From NCBI GenBank assembly GCA_035236585.1, contig CP141139.1, positions 42,231,217-42,295,216 of the forward strand: a stretch of 64,000 bases of DNA, written 5' to 3'. The position numbers and the translations under genes are program-made. Positions 47,775 to 59,990 of this stretch are shown in pieces. How positions within the stretch are numbered: position 1 is the first letter of the stretch; each line of letters starts with the position of its first letter. The notes below the pieces were generated by a model that saw nothing but the letters and a program-made list of their open reading frames with translations, made no database searches and was not told where the DNA came from. This DNA is from Warburgia ugandensis. Taxonomy: Eukaryota; Streptophyta; Magnoliopsida; Canellales; Canellaceae.

Positions 47775-50208
47775 TGTAATGACCCAAAATTTTAAGTTCT
47801 TTTAGTAACCCTCTTTGAAATTACAATCAATCATAGTGTTTGTACTTTATGAAATTTTTATATCATATTTATTTTGGAAAAGAATTACAATAGATGGGTG
47901 GATAAATGTTTTATTTTATTTAAAATGTATAAAATAAGAATTTGGTGAAAATATCCCTATAGTTAGATTCTACTCGAGAAATGGAATTCAACACCTCAAA
48001 GAACATTGAAAAGGAGTTCGTATGAAAATGTTGTGAGCATTGAAAGTTAAAGGGTATTTTGATAATTAAAATTTTAAAAAAAACAACATGTGGCTCTTTT
48101 GTTAACGGCACCCCCTTCCTACATCATGGTACACAAGACCTCCATCACTTCGCATTTGCACCCCTTATCAGCTTCGCCTTGTGATGCCGAGGACGAAAAA
48201 AAATGGTAGGTGCCATCCACCTTTCTCCAGTCTTCCTCTGCGATGCTAAAAAGAATGGAGGCACCACCACGGGATAGCACCACCTCCCAACCCCATCTCC
48301 CTTCCCCTCCTCCTCCATCACATCTTCGTCTACACCACCACCGACCACCTAAGGTTCTGGTAGGCAATGATCGAGTGTGTATGCACTGAAAAAGGTCCAT
48401 CAAACCCCTTTCAGGGACCCAAGTAAGACCCTCCTTCCCTCTCTTCTTTCCTCTCTCCTTTTTGACATTTCCCCCTCAAATCCAAGCCAGATCTGGTCTC
48501 ACAGGCTGGCAAATCATCGGTGAAACTAGTACCAGTGGATCTACCTTTGACCCATCTCGTGGACAACTCAGATGGGAGATCTGAACCATCCGATGAGATC
48601 AGGGGACCCCAAAACTCTAGGATTCATAAAGATAGGAAAATTATGGGTGATCCCTGGCATTGAGTGGAACCAAGATGAACGAATGGTCTAGATCAGATGG
48701 TTCCACCCTAGTCCACTTGATTTGCTACGAGGACGCACTGTGTGAAGCACGCCCAGGAACTGCTCATGCAGGAGTGCCCTCATGCCTAGTCACACATGTG
48801 AGAGGTTTCTTAATTTGCCCATATGACTGTAACATCCTAGGAATAGTGACATGCAGGACCCGCCTCATCCCTATTGATCTGAAACACAAAATCTAAAATT
48901 TTGGGAGTTATACAGGCCTAATTAACTATCTAAAAGGTTCATTATAATCGCATCAACAACACGAACCTAGTTCTGCAATAAAATTTAGGATCAGAGAATG
49001 ACTTTATCTACTTATGGTCTAAAAATCCTATGGATCGAAGACGATTCAAAGCTAATAAGTGGTCTATTGACAACTTAGAAGCTTTAGATATCTAAATCAA
49101 CCTTAAATTAAGGATGATCACCCTTGGATCATAGATCTGACCTTTTATGGATAGGATTGGAGTCTAAATCAATGACCTAGGTTGTTAATTTATAAATCTA
49201 ACTGATGATCAGTATAGATTAGAAGATAATAATTGAATTCTTAATCTTAAATCTAAGATTCCAAGAAGACATTGAAAGAGATTCAGTATTTGAATTGAAG
49301 AAAAAAGCAATCCAAGTAACATCATCAAGCTAGGTAGTCTAACTACTAAGTTTTCAAATGCATTCTAAAATCTAAATGATTTATTTGATTCTATTACCGT
49401 GTTTAGTATGCTTTTTGAGATTTGATATTCTTATAATGAGTATACAGATTGTCCTCGTGATTTATGATCTTGAATGTGATTGCTTGCATATTTCATGAAC
49501 AATTTTAGTCTTGAATAACAACATAGTTTTTATGCATTATTGCATGTTTTGAATCAAGATGCATACATTGCATGATTTGATAAATATTAAAAACCTTGAG
49601 TTCCAAGTGGGTAGATTGCTGATTGAGGCAACCTATGGAGGGAACAAAACCTTGAGTTCCATTATTTGGAAATATATAATGAGCAAGTGATTTATGCATG
49701 AACACCCATGTTTATATAAAATGATTGCGTGATTTTAGTATCTGAAAAATCCCTCTTGAAATTATGCATGTTGCATACTTTGTTTTTAAAATAGTAGTAT
49801 CAGATCACCTACTAAGTATGTTAAATGCTCAACCCAATATATTATTTTTACAAATCAACTCAATCAGGAATAGAAAACGTATCAGAAAGTTTTAGTGTTA
49901 CGATCAAGTGGGAGAAGATAAAGACAAACATAAATGTAAGTATATAATTTATTGTTCTGAGACATGTATATGTACTTAGTATAGTTGGACTATGAGCTAT
50001 GATTGGATGGATTTAGGATACATTTATTGTATTTTGAGTAAACATTATTTTCTTTTTCTTGGAAGTAAATTACACTTGGGGTTTTCAAAATGGATTTAAA
50101 AGAAAAAGTTTCTTCTACTGCATTGCGTTATTTTTCAAATAGGGCCCAACTCTGCATTAAAACTTAGTTATGCATTTAAAAATGCATATGAAAACTTGGG
50201 TCGTCACA
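47775..50208 (+). mobile_element. 3' LTR of the gag-only element, 2.43 kb
   Basis: Complete reference copy of this LTR, from TGTAATGACCCAAAATTTT to GGGTCGTCACA. A short GC-richer part at 48100-48420 contains short open frames on the minus strand that show no protein family features. Confidence 0.85.
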
Positions 50209-51099
50209 TATTAAGTCTCCCAAGATGATAAAACCTAAGGTAAAGGTCTACCTAGTATTTTGTGATCATGGTGGAGCCACCCAAGATGGTAAATCTTAAG
50301 GGTTGAGCTATTAAACATTGATTCTCTCAAGATGCTAAACCTTGAGGGAATGGGCTACCTAGTTGATTGTGACTATGGCAGTGCCACCCAAAATGGTAAA
50401 TTGTGAGGGAACTTGACATTGATGCTAAACCTTGAGGGAAAGCACTATTCTTTGAAATCATGGTGGAGCCGCCCAAAATGGTAAATTCTAAGGGTCCGAT
50501 TGCCTTCTGTATGATACTCATAGTAGACCGCCCAAGATGGTAAAACTTGTGGGAGATGACTACTTGATCAATATAACGATGTCATACTTGTTTATTATTG
50601 CTTTGGAAATAATCAAATGGAATACATTCTTGTACAATTTTATTTGAATGCTATGCTTATGGTTTTGCTGTTTGAATTTGGAATAAAGTTCATAACTTCA
50701 TTACTTATCTATTAAAATGGAAATGAATATCCTATGGTTGGACATGAATGGGAGTTGCTATTGCATGGGTTTATTTGCATGCTATGATTAGTGTTTTATA
50801 GTTTGAATTTGGAATAAATTGTATTTCTATTCTAATGCAAGGCTGTTATATCTAATAATACATGCTACTTACTTTATTGATTACCAGTTAAAAATGGAAA
50901 ATGGTTGGATATGAATGTGCACTTGAGCCACCCTCAACAACAATGGTAGGATATGCATGGGTTTAGTTCTTTTTCTTTAATGGGCTTTATAGCTTGCCTT
51001 ATTGGTTTTAGCTATGAGTCAAGCTAATAACTGGAAGCTTCTTGATGGAAATGATTGAAGCATGAATAACTGATGAAACCACATTTTTTACTGTATATG
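50209..51099 (+). mobile_element. LTR3 of the chromovirus, second piece
   Basis: Starts with the second TATTA, then AGTCTCCCAAGATGATAAAA, aligned to LTR1 at about 24491. It ends with ATATG, the target site of the next insertion. It covers tandem repeat units and the following AT-rich part. Confidence 0.85.
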
Positions 51100-53459
51100 T
51101 GTGACGACACGGGTTTTATATGATGCAAATTTCAAAAAAGGGCGAGCGCTCTTGCTTTAGAAATATGAAATGCATGAAAATCTTTTGTTTTAGAAAGCAA
51201 TCTTTCCTATAAAACCCTGAGTGTCAAAACACATTTTCAAATCATATAGCCATGGCATAGTTTTAAATCAACTCTATTCCCAAGAAAGTGTTAGTCACAG
51301 TCCCAGCTACAGAGAGTAACTACAATCAAGTAACATTCACTGAAAGATAAGGTAGAGGTTTACTTACTTGTACTTACGTTGAGTGTCTTCTGTCACGGGT
51401 GTATCCTGTCCTTAAGTGTTTACTTGTGTCTAAAAAATGTTAAGGATTTAGTGAGTATACACTATACTCAGTAGGAGTCTACTGCTACTAGTTTTACAAT
51501 GCATGCTATGTTTTAAAATCATGTCCTTTAAAACATGGGCATGTTTGATCACTCATGTTCAAAATCCATTGTCAAAATAGAATACTGACAACTTAAAGAA
51601 TCCCATAATCCAAGTCAAAAGTAATATAGATATCATAAACATAATGATATGCATAAGATGCTCAGCTGAATCCAACTCATGGATCTATGGTATGGTCGAC
51701 CATCCTCATGTCATGCCATATGCAATGCAAGTAAATCCTCAAAAACATAGGGCCCACTATGCCCATGACCTCATCGCCGTGTGGTCCCTGGGTACCTGGG
51801 GACACTCGGTCATAGCCTCCACAGGTCATATGACACTTTGACCCAGTGCCGTAACACCAGTGGTAGTCCTCTGTACCACATGCAGTTGAAGCAAGGACAT
51901 GCCTTTCTGGCGTAGTACCCTTTCCACCTAATAGTGCTAGAGGCTGGGAGGCCACTCGAGACCTCTCGGCATAGCACCCACGAGCTTACTAGCCCAAATC
52001 ATATACGATCAAGCAAGCAAAAACCTCTTTTTCAAAACCTGTCCTCTTTGGGTCCCTCACAACTGCCTACCTAGCGTCTTTTGGTAACCCTTAAGGATAT
52101 GCAACTTTTTCAAGACTCAATAATCACAAATCATGCAATTTATGAAATCGTTTGCAAAACATGTCTATGCATAATATATTTGTCATATGCATGCTAAATT
52201 CATTTATGAAATCAATTCATGCTAAACAAGTCATGTAACTTAAAACTTAAAACATGCATTCTCAAAGTAATCATGGGTTCTTTTAAAAAGTCTAGTAGCA
52301 ATGAGCACCTACCTGGTTTGATTGCGCTAGTCCCCTTGTCCTTGTACATTCTTGGACATGGTTTAGGGAAAAGGTTAGCTTGGACTATTTCTATAGGCTC
52401 TAGAATAGTTGACCTCACTACTTAGGCATTAAGGGTTCATTCCCATGCCTAAGGGCCTCCTAAGGTCCTTAACTGGGCCTTGGTATAGTTAGGTTTGCAA
52501 AGGTTTAGTGGCCTCATGCAACTACCATAGTTTAAGGGTCATGCTAGCCATATATAGGGGTTTGATTAGGTATTTTATGTTTTGGGTGTGTTTGTGTCAT
52601 CGATACAGACACAACGCCTTTCGCGGCGCCTTAATTGGAGTCTTAGAACTCAAGTTATAGGCATTTTAGTGTTAAGAGTACATAGAAGGCCCATAGGGCG
52701 CGTCCGCAGATGCACCGGGCCTTCCACCTGTTCTTTTGTTTGCGGGTGCGTCCACGGATGCGCTTGGCTCGACCCTGTCGAACCAATACGCACTAGGCAC
52801 TTGCCTTGGGTCTGTTGTGACTCCCTAGAGCCCCATTTTGCATGGTTTTGCATGCAAAAACTTAGGGAAACTCATCCTAAGACTAAGGGGGAGATGGGTT
52901 TGGAGTGGTTTAAGGCATACCTATTTCATGGCCGGGTTTTTTCCATGTTTTCTCATCTTGCACACTGCTCCCAGATGGGTTTTTCCTAGGCTTTTGGGCT
53001 GCCATTGGAGGCGCCCAAGAGCTCTATTTATAGAGCTTACAGAGGGTTCTGGAGGGGGGTTTCTACCGTCATGGAATGGGGTGGAGAAAGCTCCAGAATG
53101 GCGGTGGTTTCTCCCCTGCACACCACCATTCTAGAAACCTCCAGTAGGTTTGGGAAGAAGGGGGTGCCCGTATCAAAACGGGCCCCTGTTTTCTCAAGCC
53201 AAATTCGTTTTTAATTAAATTACACTTTTGGCCTTAAACTTCAAAGGCCCATAACTTGCTCATTTTAACTCCGTTTTGGGTGATTTTGGTCTTGTTGGAT
53301 TCCTTTTTCCGAGATGCACATAAGGGTACCACTCTTAGGATCAAATTTTTGAGTCTAGTTAGCATGAACAGTGAAATGACCAAAATACCCTTATCTCCAA
53401 AAAGTGAACTTTTTATTACCAACTTGGGATTTCAATGTTACAAAAATGGAGTCATTATA
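51100..53459 (-). mobile_element. Solo LTR, 2.36 kb (minus strand)
   Basis: Runs from TGTGACGACACGGG (51100) to GAGTCATTATA (53459). It is flanked by a perfect ATATG on both sides (51095-51099 and 53460-53464). No primer site or interior exists, so unequal recombination between the two LTRs removed the rest. The family is that of 32122-34746 and 19282-21430. A TATA box (TATAAATA, minus strand) lies at 53025-53032. Confidence 0.92.
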
Positions 53460-53464
53460 ATATG

Positions 53465-53846
53465 TATATGTATGTTGGTGATGATGATGAGTAACCCTAT
53501 GCATCTATTTCTAACATGCTATATATTTTATGTTGGTCATGTGTGTATGAGATTTAGTTAAAACTTCAAGTTAGCAAGCCAGACTTTTAGTAATTTACTA
53601 TGGTAAATTGAGGGGAGATTAAGTCTCCTATAGACATTTTATAATTATTATACTATTTATCAAGTGAATCACATCACATGCGCTGAATATGTAAGTCCAA
53701 AAAACATGGAAGCCTATATTGAAATTTTGGTAGAATTAAGAGGTTAAAAAAAAAAGAAAAAAAAGAAAGCCAAGTAGGCTTTGCTTGAGCCAATCATTAT
53801 TGTTTGACTATGTTAAACCATGGCATCGGGGATTGCAATTACAACA
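53465..53846 (+). mobile_element. LTR3 of the chromovirus, last piece
   Basis: Aligns to the end of LTR1 (25440-25830): GAGTAACCCTATGCAT, AGTAATTTACTATGGTAAATT and GGCTTTGCTTGAGCCAATCA. It ends ATTACAACA at 53846, followed by ATGAG, the duplicate of the bases before LTR1. Confidence 0.85.
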
Positions 53847-53851
53847 ATGAG

Positions 53852-54954
53852 ATTGTGTTTTTATACACAATTCATTCACTTAAAAATTAACGATTGTAAT
53901 AATACAAGTCAAGGGTGGGTCATCCTAACCTGGGAGAGGAGGTGCCCTATACATGGACCCACCCTTTGCATGAGAAGACTAAATAGAGGACCTTACTATG
54001 AGACTATTCTAACTCCTTTTCAATTCCTATATTAGGTTGCATTATTGACTTAGTTGCATTTGAATGATAGTGTAGAGCATATATAAAACATCACCTTACT
54101 TGTTAAATTCTAGGATTTACATTAGATTTATAGCTTTCCTACATAAATAAGACATGTTTATTCTTTAAGGCGCTTATATGTCGATCGCACTAAGGGCACT
54201 CACCCCCCAAAAGATCAAGCATAGATTCCGTCACCACACCTTGGTCCACCTAGGTTAAACAACACCTGATACACCCCAACCTTCCAAATTTTAATTTAAA
54301 ATCAATTTAAAAGAGACCTTAGCAGCTTTTCAAGTTCATAAGACCCTCTTGGAATGAGGCAAGGTATTGCCACTCCAGTGGGTCTTATCTAATCGACTAT
54401 GCTGATATTTAAACTACTATCTCTACCAACAAATTCTATAACTTAGATCACCTACAACTAATTGAGGACGGTGTGAAGTGGTTGATTAAGTTCAAGATCT
54501 AACTGATAAGCATTAGGGTTAATCTGAAAGAGAGGAAGAACTACCTAGGATTAGAAATAATCTAAAAGCTTCTTCCATAAAGAAATTCAAGATAAAAATC
54601 CTTCCATATTGTTGTTTAGGGTTAGACATATCCTTGTTTGCTTGTTTGTTTTTGCATTTAAGCTGCATTATCTAATTTAGGTTTCCCATAGAATAGGTAG
54701 AAAATGAAAACATACATTTCATTGTATACAATGACTTAGTTTTGTGGCATATAAACTTAAGTTGACTCCATTGGTGTATGCATGGTTGTCAATCACTTAA
54801 TCCTGATTTAGTCCCTTTAGATACAAAGATTGAATGATCTATGATTCAAGGTCAAAGGACTTTAAAAGATCAAGAGATCACCGTCATAGAAACTACCAAA
54901 GTAATAGAAGTGAAACCATTGAAAGATTACTCTTCACCAGTCCAATTCAACTCA
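53852..54954 (+). mobile_element. Leader of the Athila/Tat-like element
   Basis: Sequence between the chromovirus insertion and the gag remnant. It continues the element whose primer site is at 22033. Plant Athila/Tat elements often have a long untranslated leader, which fits about 1.3 kb in total (22051-22265 plus this piece). No gene was seen in it. Confidence 0.5.
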
Positions 54955-55290
54955 CCCTCATGCATAGCCATATCTGCTACTAATGCCGCTTAGTTTGAGT
55001 TAAAAGTTATTCAACTCCTTCCCAATTTCTATGGGTTAGACAAGGAGGACCCATACCATCATATCAAGGCATCCCTTGACATTTGTTCTACCTTTGAATA
55101 CCGCAATTTCTTAGATGACTTTATAAGGTTGAGACTATTTCCATTTTCTCTTAAGTATAAAGCTAAGGTATGACTCAACTCTCAAGAAGTAGGGTTCATC
55201 ACCACATGAGACCAACTATCCAAGAAATTCCTAAATAAGATTTTCTTTTTCCTTAAAACCAATGCCCTCAACGGTGAAATCATAAATGAC
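54955..55290 (+). pseudogene. gag: Athila/Tat-like gag remnant
   Basis: One frame reads SCIAISATNAA, stop, then FELKVIQLLPNFYGLDKEDP, YHHIKASLDICSTFE, FIRLRLFPFSLKYKAKV, stop, LNSQEVGFITT, stop, DQLSKKFLNKIFF and LKTNALNGEI. The FELKxxxIxxLPxFxGLxxEDP, RLxLFPFSLKxKAKxWL and TWDxLxxxFLxKFFP order is that of Athila-type gag. The three stops stand where glutamine, tryptophan and tryptophan are expected, all explained by C-to-T or G-to-A change. The frame is otherwise unbroken. Downstream pol is not visible. Confidence 0.85.
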
Positions 55291-56096
55291 AAAAAAAAAA
55301 GATGATCTGAGAAAAATGGTTAATGAGAAGAGAAATAGCATGTTCGTAGAAGTAGAGAAGTAAAGTGAAAGGAAGGCCCAAACATAAACCAAAGCACACA
55401 AAGGAGCTCTGATTAGTGAAGAATGATCTACCCCTCCTAACCCAACATCTCCTCCTCTTTTCATGTTCTAGATAATATTGTAGAAAGCAATATGGAAATT
55501 CATGATTGAATAGCTATTAGAATACTACTACTACAAATAGATTGGAATGAAAGGCAATTCAAATAATGGATAGAAGCATCATGAGGAGTTAATGGAGTGA
55601 TAGCTACATGGTTAGTAAACAATAAGAAAGAGCTTTTATTTGTGCTATCATCTGGAGACAAAGTAGAGAAAGTTTAAGCAATTGGCACAAATCATTGATT
55701 GTCCAATGAATTCAATTTACTTTTGGGGAAGTGCTTACTTTGTTCCATCAAGATATGCCTATTCCCAAGGTACAAATGGTAAATTGACAAGGAGCTCAAG
55801 GCCAAACATTGGTAAGAAGACAAATTTATTAGAAAAGGATATTTCCAATAAATCATAATCCACACCCACCATTTGGTCTAGTTGAAAGTCAAAATTCCCA
55901 GCCAAAAATAGTAGTTTTTCATATGAGCTGGGAAAAAGCACACCATCTTTAGAGATATCTAACTTTTCAGGAGATTATCAGGAGAATTAACAAGACAATA
56001 AAAAGAGAATGAATGGCAACTGAGCAACTGAAAGTATGATTGGGGGGAAATGTAGGATAGAAGACTAGGAAAGGATTTCATCTCTGTGTTAGGTAT
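55291..56096. other. Unassigned sequence between Athila-like gag and the TRIM element
   Basis: Coding-like base composition but no readable motif. The part after about 55500 may belong to the upstream region of the LINE at 57499-62005, into which the TRIM would then be inserted. It has a short poly(A) run at 55291-55301. Confidence 0.3.
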
Positions 56097-56584
56097 AAAA
56101 CCCACTTCAATGATGGTAGTGGAAGCCAAGAATTGCCTTATGGCACAAAAGATGTATGTAGTTTGATCATCTGATCTACATCCACAAGAGAGAGTAGTGA
56201 AAAATCCATTATCTGATCAGATTACATATTAGAAGGAGGAGTCTCCCTCCTGCATGTTATCACTCTACTTTACTCCCACTGTCTCTCTCAATCTTACAAA
56301 AAACACTAACACTCATATTTATAGGAGTTTCATACTCACATGGGAATGGACCCATGCAAACTTTCTTCCCCTCCATACCTATGGGAGGACAATATATAAA
56401 ATCTTTCTAAGACTACTTCAACTCCTCTCAAAGCACAACATGGATTTGATTCAACTCCCCCTTCAATAGCTATTTGCACTTTCTAACCAAATTCATGTAT
56501 TTGATGCTTCACATTTAGAGTTATTGCTCCCCCTACTCAAACACCCTTTAGCGAGTAAAAAATACTATTGTTCACTGAGTATTG

Positions 56585-56850
56585 GTTGCTCACAAGATCA
56601 CCGAGTCCACTTTCCATTGGTCACCCCAGTTCACTCTCCACCATCATTGAGCCATCTCGCCACTACTCTACTAAGTCATCTCACTCTTGCTCTGCTAACT
56701 CATCTTAGTACTGTTCACCTTAGTCCTCTTGCTACACCGAGTCCACTCACAGCTGTCGCTGAGTCTTCGAATCCTAGCTATTAGCAAGTCATCTCCCAGC
56801 CATCACCGAGTCTACTCACAGTAGACACTGAGTCCACTCATTCTTGAAGG
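56585..56850. repeat. Degenerate minisatellite in the TRIM interior
   Basis: Variants of CACCGAGTCCACTCNC, CATCATTGAGCCATCTC and CACTGAGTCCACTCA recur about 15 times at 15-25 base spacing. The array has a higher GC content than its surroundings. Confidence 0.65.
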
Positions 56851-57378
56851 TTTTGGAGATTTTCCATCAAGTGCCTTATGAAGACCTTGTTGGATCAATG
56901 GGTCCTTCACCCTCCTTTGTCATATTCCAAAATTTCCCTTGCCATCAAATTTGTTTACCTTTAACTTAGCAGACAAAATCTTTAACACCTTGCTCATCAT
57001 TGGTCTTGAAACCTCACTTGAGAATTTCACCAAACACCTTGTCCACACTATAGCTCTGATACCATATGTTAGGGATAAAACCAACTTCAATGATTGTAGC
57101 GAAAGTTGAGGATGACCTTATGGTACAAAAGAATGTTTGTACCAAGACCATTCAAAGAAATCAAAGAAAAACAATACAAAAAAAGAGGGAAATATACATT
57201 TAAGGGAAGACGCAAAGTTTCATGTGGTTCGATCCTCTAATCCGCATCCATGGGAGAGGATAAACAAATATTCACTAATTTGATCAGATTACATACTAGG
57301 AGTGGAGCCTCCCTCTTGCCTCATCGAGCCTAGACTAGGAGGAGAAGAGCCTCCCTTTCCAGATCCTATCACTCTATA

Positions 57379-57381
<3 letters not shown>

Positions 57382-57416
<35 letters not shown>
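57382..57416. repeat. CT microsatellite in one TRIM LTR
   Basis: About 17 CT units. The matching place in the other LTR (56278-56290) has only about four to five, so the tract changed length after insertion. Confidence 0.9.
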
Positions 57417-57419
<3 letters not shown>

Positions 57420-57659
57420 CTTACAAAAAACCCTAACACTCATATTCATAGGGGTTTCAAACTCACATGGGTATGGACCCATGTGGGGCCATCCAACACT
57501 TTGATGAACAATAGAAAGTTGAAGCATTACAAACTAAGAGATCAAAGGACCCAAGTACCTCCAATCTTGAAGAGCAATTACACTTTCTAGATAGGAGTAA
57601 AGCTCTGGGAGTCGAATATGATGGTGAGGTGATTGAAGCAATCATACAGCACCAAGTTC

Positions 57660-58430
57660 TAAAGCAGAAATACAATGCTCTATCTTAAATTGTAATGGAA
57701 TAAAGAAGGGACCAAAAGTGTCATAATCAGCCAACCTTGGTCTCTGATGACTAAGGCAATTAGAGCTAGGAAGAGCAAAGCATTTATAAATGTTCTTAAT
57801 GATTGTTTTGTCATAGAATACAAGAGCAATGAGTGATCATCATTAAAAAAAACCAAGTTAGAAAGTTGATGAGTTAATTCAAACAACGGATTAGTCTAGG
57901 AAACAAACCAAGAGGTGCATTATCTCTTCACAAGCATTGGAATAGCAAGGTACTATGAATAGACTCAATTGGAATATCATGGGGACTCATACTAGTCTAG
58001 GAGACTTCCCAAATCATGATTGAAAATGAGACTAGAGAAATTTATAATGTTACTATCAAATTTTAAATAATTGAATCCAGTAAACTGGCATTGGTTTCAT
58101 CTACCCATGGGCCTAATGACAATGAAGAAAGAAAGGTTATGTGGCAGGAACTACATAATATCCTCAATTCGTAGAGAGAGGCATGGTGTTGTGGAGGACA
58201 CTATAATTTCATCAAGCCATTAGGAGAAACAAACACTATTGAAAACATCTCTCCAAGTATGATTGCTTTTAATAATTTCATAAAAGATCATATGTTTATT
58301 GACATACCTTAATAAGATGGAAATTTTACTTGGAGTAACAAGCAAACATGCCCAATCCTCAGTCTTATTGATAGTTTTTTTAATAAATTTAGACTAGCTA
58401 TCATTATTTCAGGAAGCAAATGGTCAATTT
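57660..58430 (+). pseudogene. LINE endonuclease remnant
   Basis: ILNCNGIKKGPKVS near 57685 resembles the SWNCRGLGNPxxV start of plant LINE ORF2. Further on, EERKVMWQELHNILNS, REAWCCGGHYNFIKPLGET, MIAFNNFIKDHMFIDIP and DGNFTWSNKQTCPILSLIDS match the endonuclease C-terminal half. In the family's WCxGGDFN the catalytic aspartate is histidine here. The enzyme would nick target DNA. The first catalytic segments between these parts are not readable. Confidence 0.75.
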
Positions 58431-59029
58431 TTACAAAATTAGTATTCTAACCATAAACCTATCCTTCTTAAATCAAAGATGATCTCATGGAAGCCAAAAA
58501 ACTTTCATTTGAAATTGAGTGGTTAAAGAGAAAGGAAATGAAAGCTTATTGAAGAATGGAGGAATGTTATGGTTCACATGGTACAAAACTATCTTTAGAA
58601 CTGAAGTTTACTTCGGGAAAAAATATTGACAAAGACAAGAAAATGGAAAAGGCCAAACTTAAACACACCATTTCTAAATTTAATGTACTAGAAGAAGCAA
58701 TCTATTATCAGAAGAAATGTTTACAAACAAAAGAAAATCTGAAGAACAATTGAAGCTACTTAAAACCCAAGAGGAAATATGTTGGAGGTAGAGAGCCCAT
58801 ACCAAATGGTTAATTGTAGGTGATAAGAACATAGCATGTTTACATGTTGTGGTAAGTGCACAAAAAAGATCCAATACACTTTCTTCTATGTTATTGATAG
58901 TATCAAAATTGAAAAACCAAATGAGATTTGTGAGAAATTTTGAATTATTTTAAAGGCATTTACACATTAGAAGAAAGAGAGAAGAGGACCCCCCTTCCAA
59001 AGAGCCCTCAATTTTTAGAAGTTAATTGA

Positions 59030-59990
59030 AAAAGACAAGGCCAATCTTGACATGCCCTTTAGCATGGAAGAAGTTGAAAAGGCTATTTTTAAGTGTGAAA
59101 GTGAATGTGCCACGGGTTTAGATTGTTGTTATCTAAGGTTTTATTAGGAAATTTTGTGCATTATCAAAAAGGATGCCATGGAGTTAATCAATGAGTTCTA
59201 AAAAGGTGACCAATTAATAAACACATTGGAGCTTCTTACATAGCTATAGCTCCTAAAAAGCAGGGGGTTGACACTTTAAAAGACTTTAGACCAATTAGCT
59301 AGCATAATTGAAGGCTATTTTAAAATCTTGTCCATAGTCCATTGCAACAGATTCAAGAGAGTACTCATAGGACGAATAACACCTTAGCAAAGTGCTTTTA
59401 TCCAAGGAAGAAGCATACTTGACAATAACTTAATTCCCAATGAGGTTGCAGACATGATGAGATAGATGCATGAAGGGGCATACTTGTAAGCTTGATATGG
59501 AAAAGGTATTTGATAAGGTAGAGTCATCAGTGTTGATAAAGTTATGGAGTCTATGGATTCCAACTCAACATGGAGGGAATGTATTCAAGATTCATAAAAC
59601 TTTCAAGAGAATCTATTGTCCCCATATATGTTCCTACTAATTTTTGGACTATTCGGCCAAATGATGTAGAAGGCATCTTCAGAGCACCTCTATTTCAGTT
59701 TTAGAATACCTTAGTCCCCTTTGATGCTTTCACACTTACAATTTTCTAATGATACATTTCTCTTTGCTGCCATGAGAGAAGGGCAGGGTATAAGAATCAA
59801 GAGTCTTATTGGATGTTATGAGCTCATTGGTGGTCAAAGAGTTAACATGACAATGACTAAAATTAATGGTATCAAAACTAAAAGCCATTTGATTCAAGAG
59901 ATGGCCACACAACCTTGGATGTGCATAAGGAACATTCCCTTGCTCATGCCTTGGTTTACCCCAAGCTTATGGAAAAACTAAAGCCATCCA
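59030..59990 (+). pseudogene. LINE reverse transcriptase remnant
   Basis: Broken frames give MEEVEKAIFKCESECATGLD (family: SxKAPGPDG), then a KILSIVHCNRFKRVL phrase, QSAFIQGRSILDNNLIPNEV, CKLDMEKVFDKVESSVLIKL with the motif A aspartate, and LSHLQFSNDTFLFAAMREGQ. In that last phrase the family's ADD is SND, so the first of the two aspartates is lost. A thumb-type phrase, CYELIGGQRVNM, follows. The region between 58430 and 59030 is linker with one 65-codon open stretch (58556-58753). Confidence 0.8.

Larger units (their letters stand above)
56097..57498 (-). mobile_element. TRIM-like miniature LTR retrotransposon, 1.4 kb
   Basis: Direct repeats at 56097-56358 and 57067-57498 both begin TGTTAGGNATAAAACC. 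They share AATCTTACAAAAAAC, the CTAACACTCATATT phrase and ACATGGGNATGGACCCATG. On the minus strand the right LTR ends CCCTAACA and is followed two bases later by TGGTATCAGAGC (plus-strand 57053-57064), a primer site. A purine-rich GGAGGGGAAGAAAG (minus strand) adjoins the left LTR. The interior is about 0.7 kb and codes for nothing recognisable. Flanks are CTCTG and CTTTG, a near-perfect target duplication. Size and structure fit terminal-repeat retrotransposons in miniature. Confidence 0.8.

Noticed and set aside
48119..48403. Gly- and Val-rich minus-strand frames
   Set aside because: They lie inside the 3' LTR of the gag-only element, in the part deleted from its other LTR, and lack any domain.
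52582..53214. Several open frames of 65-135 codons on both strands
   Set aside because: They fall within the solo LTR at 51100-53459. Equivalent parts at 33860-34480 and 19590-20140 have different frames.
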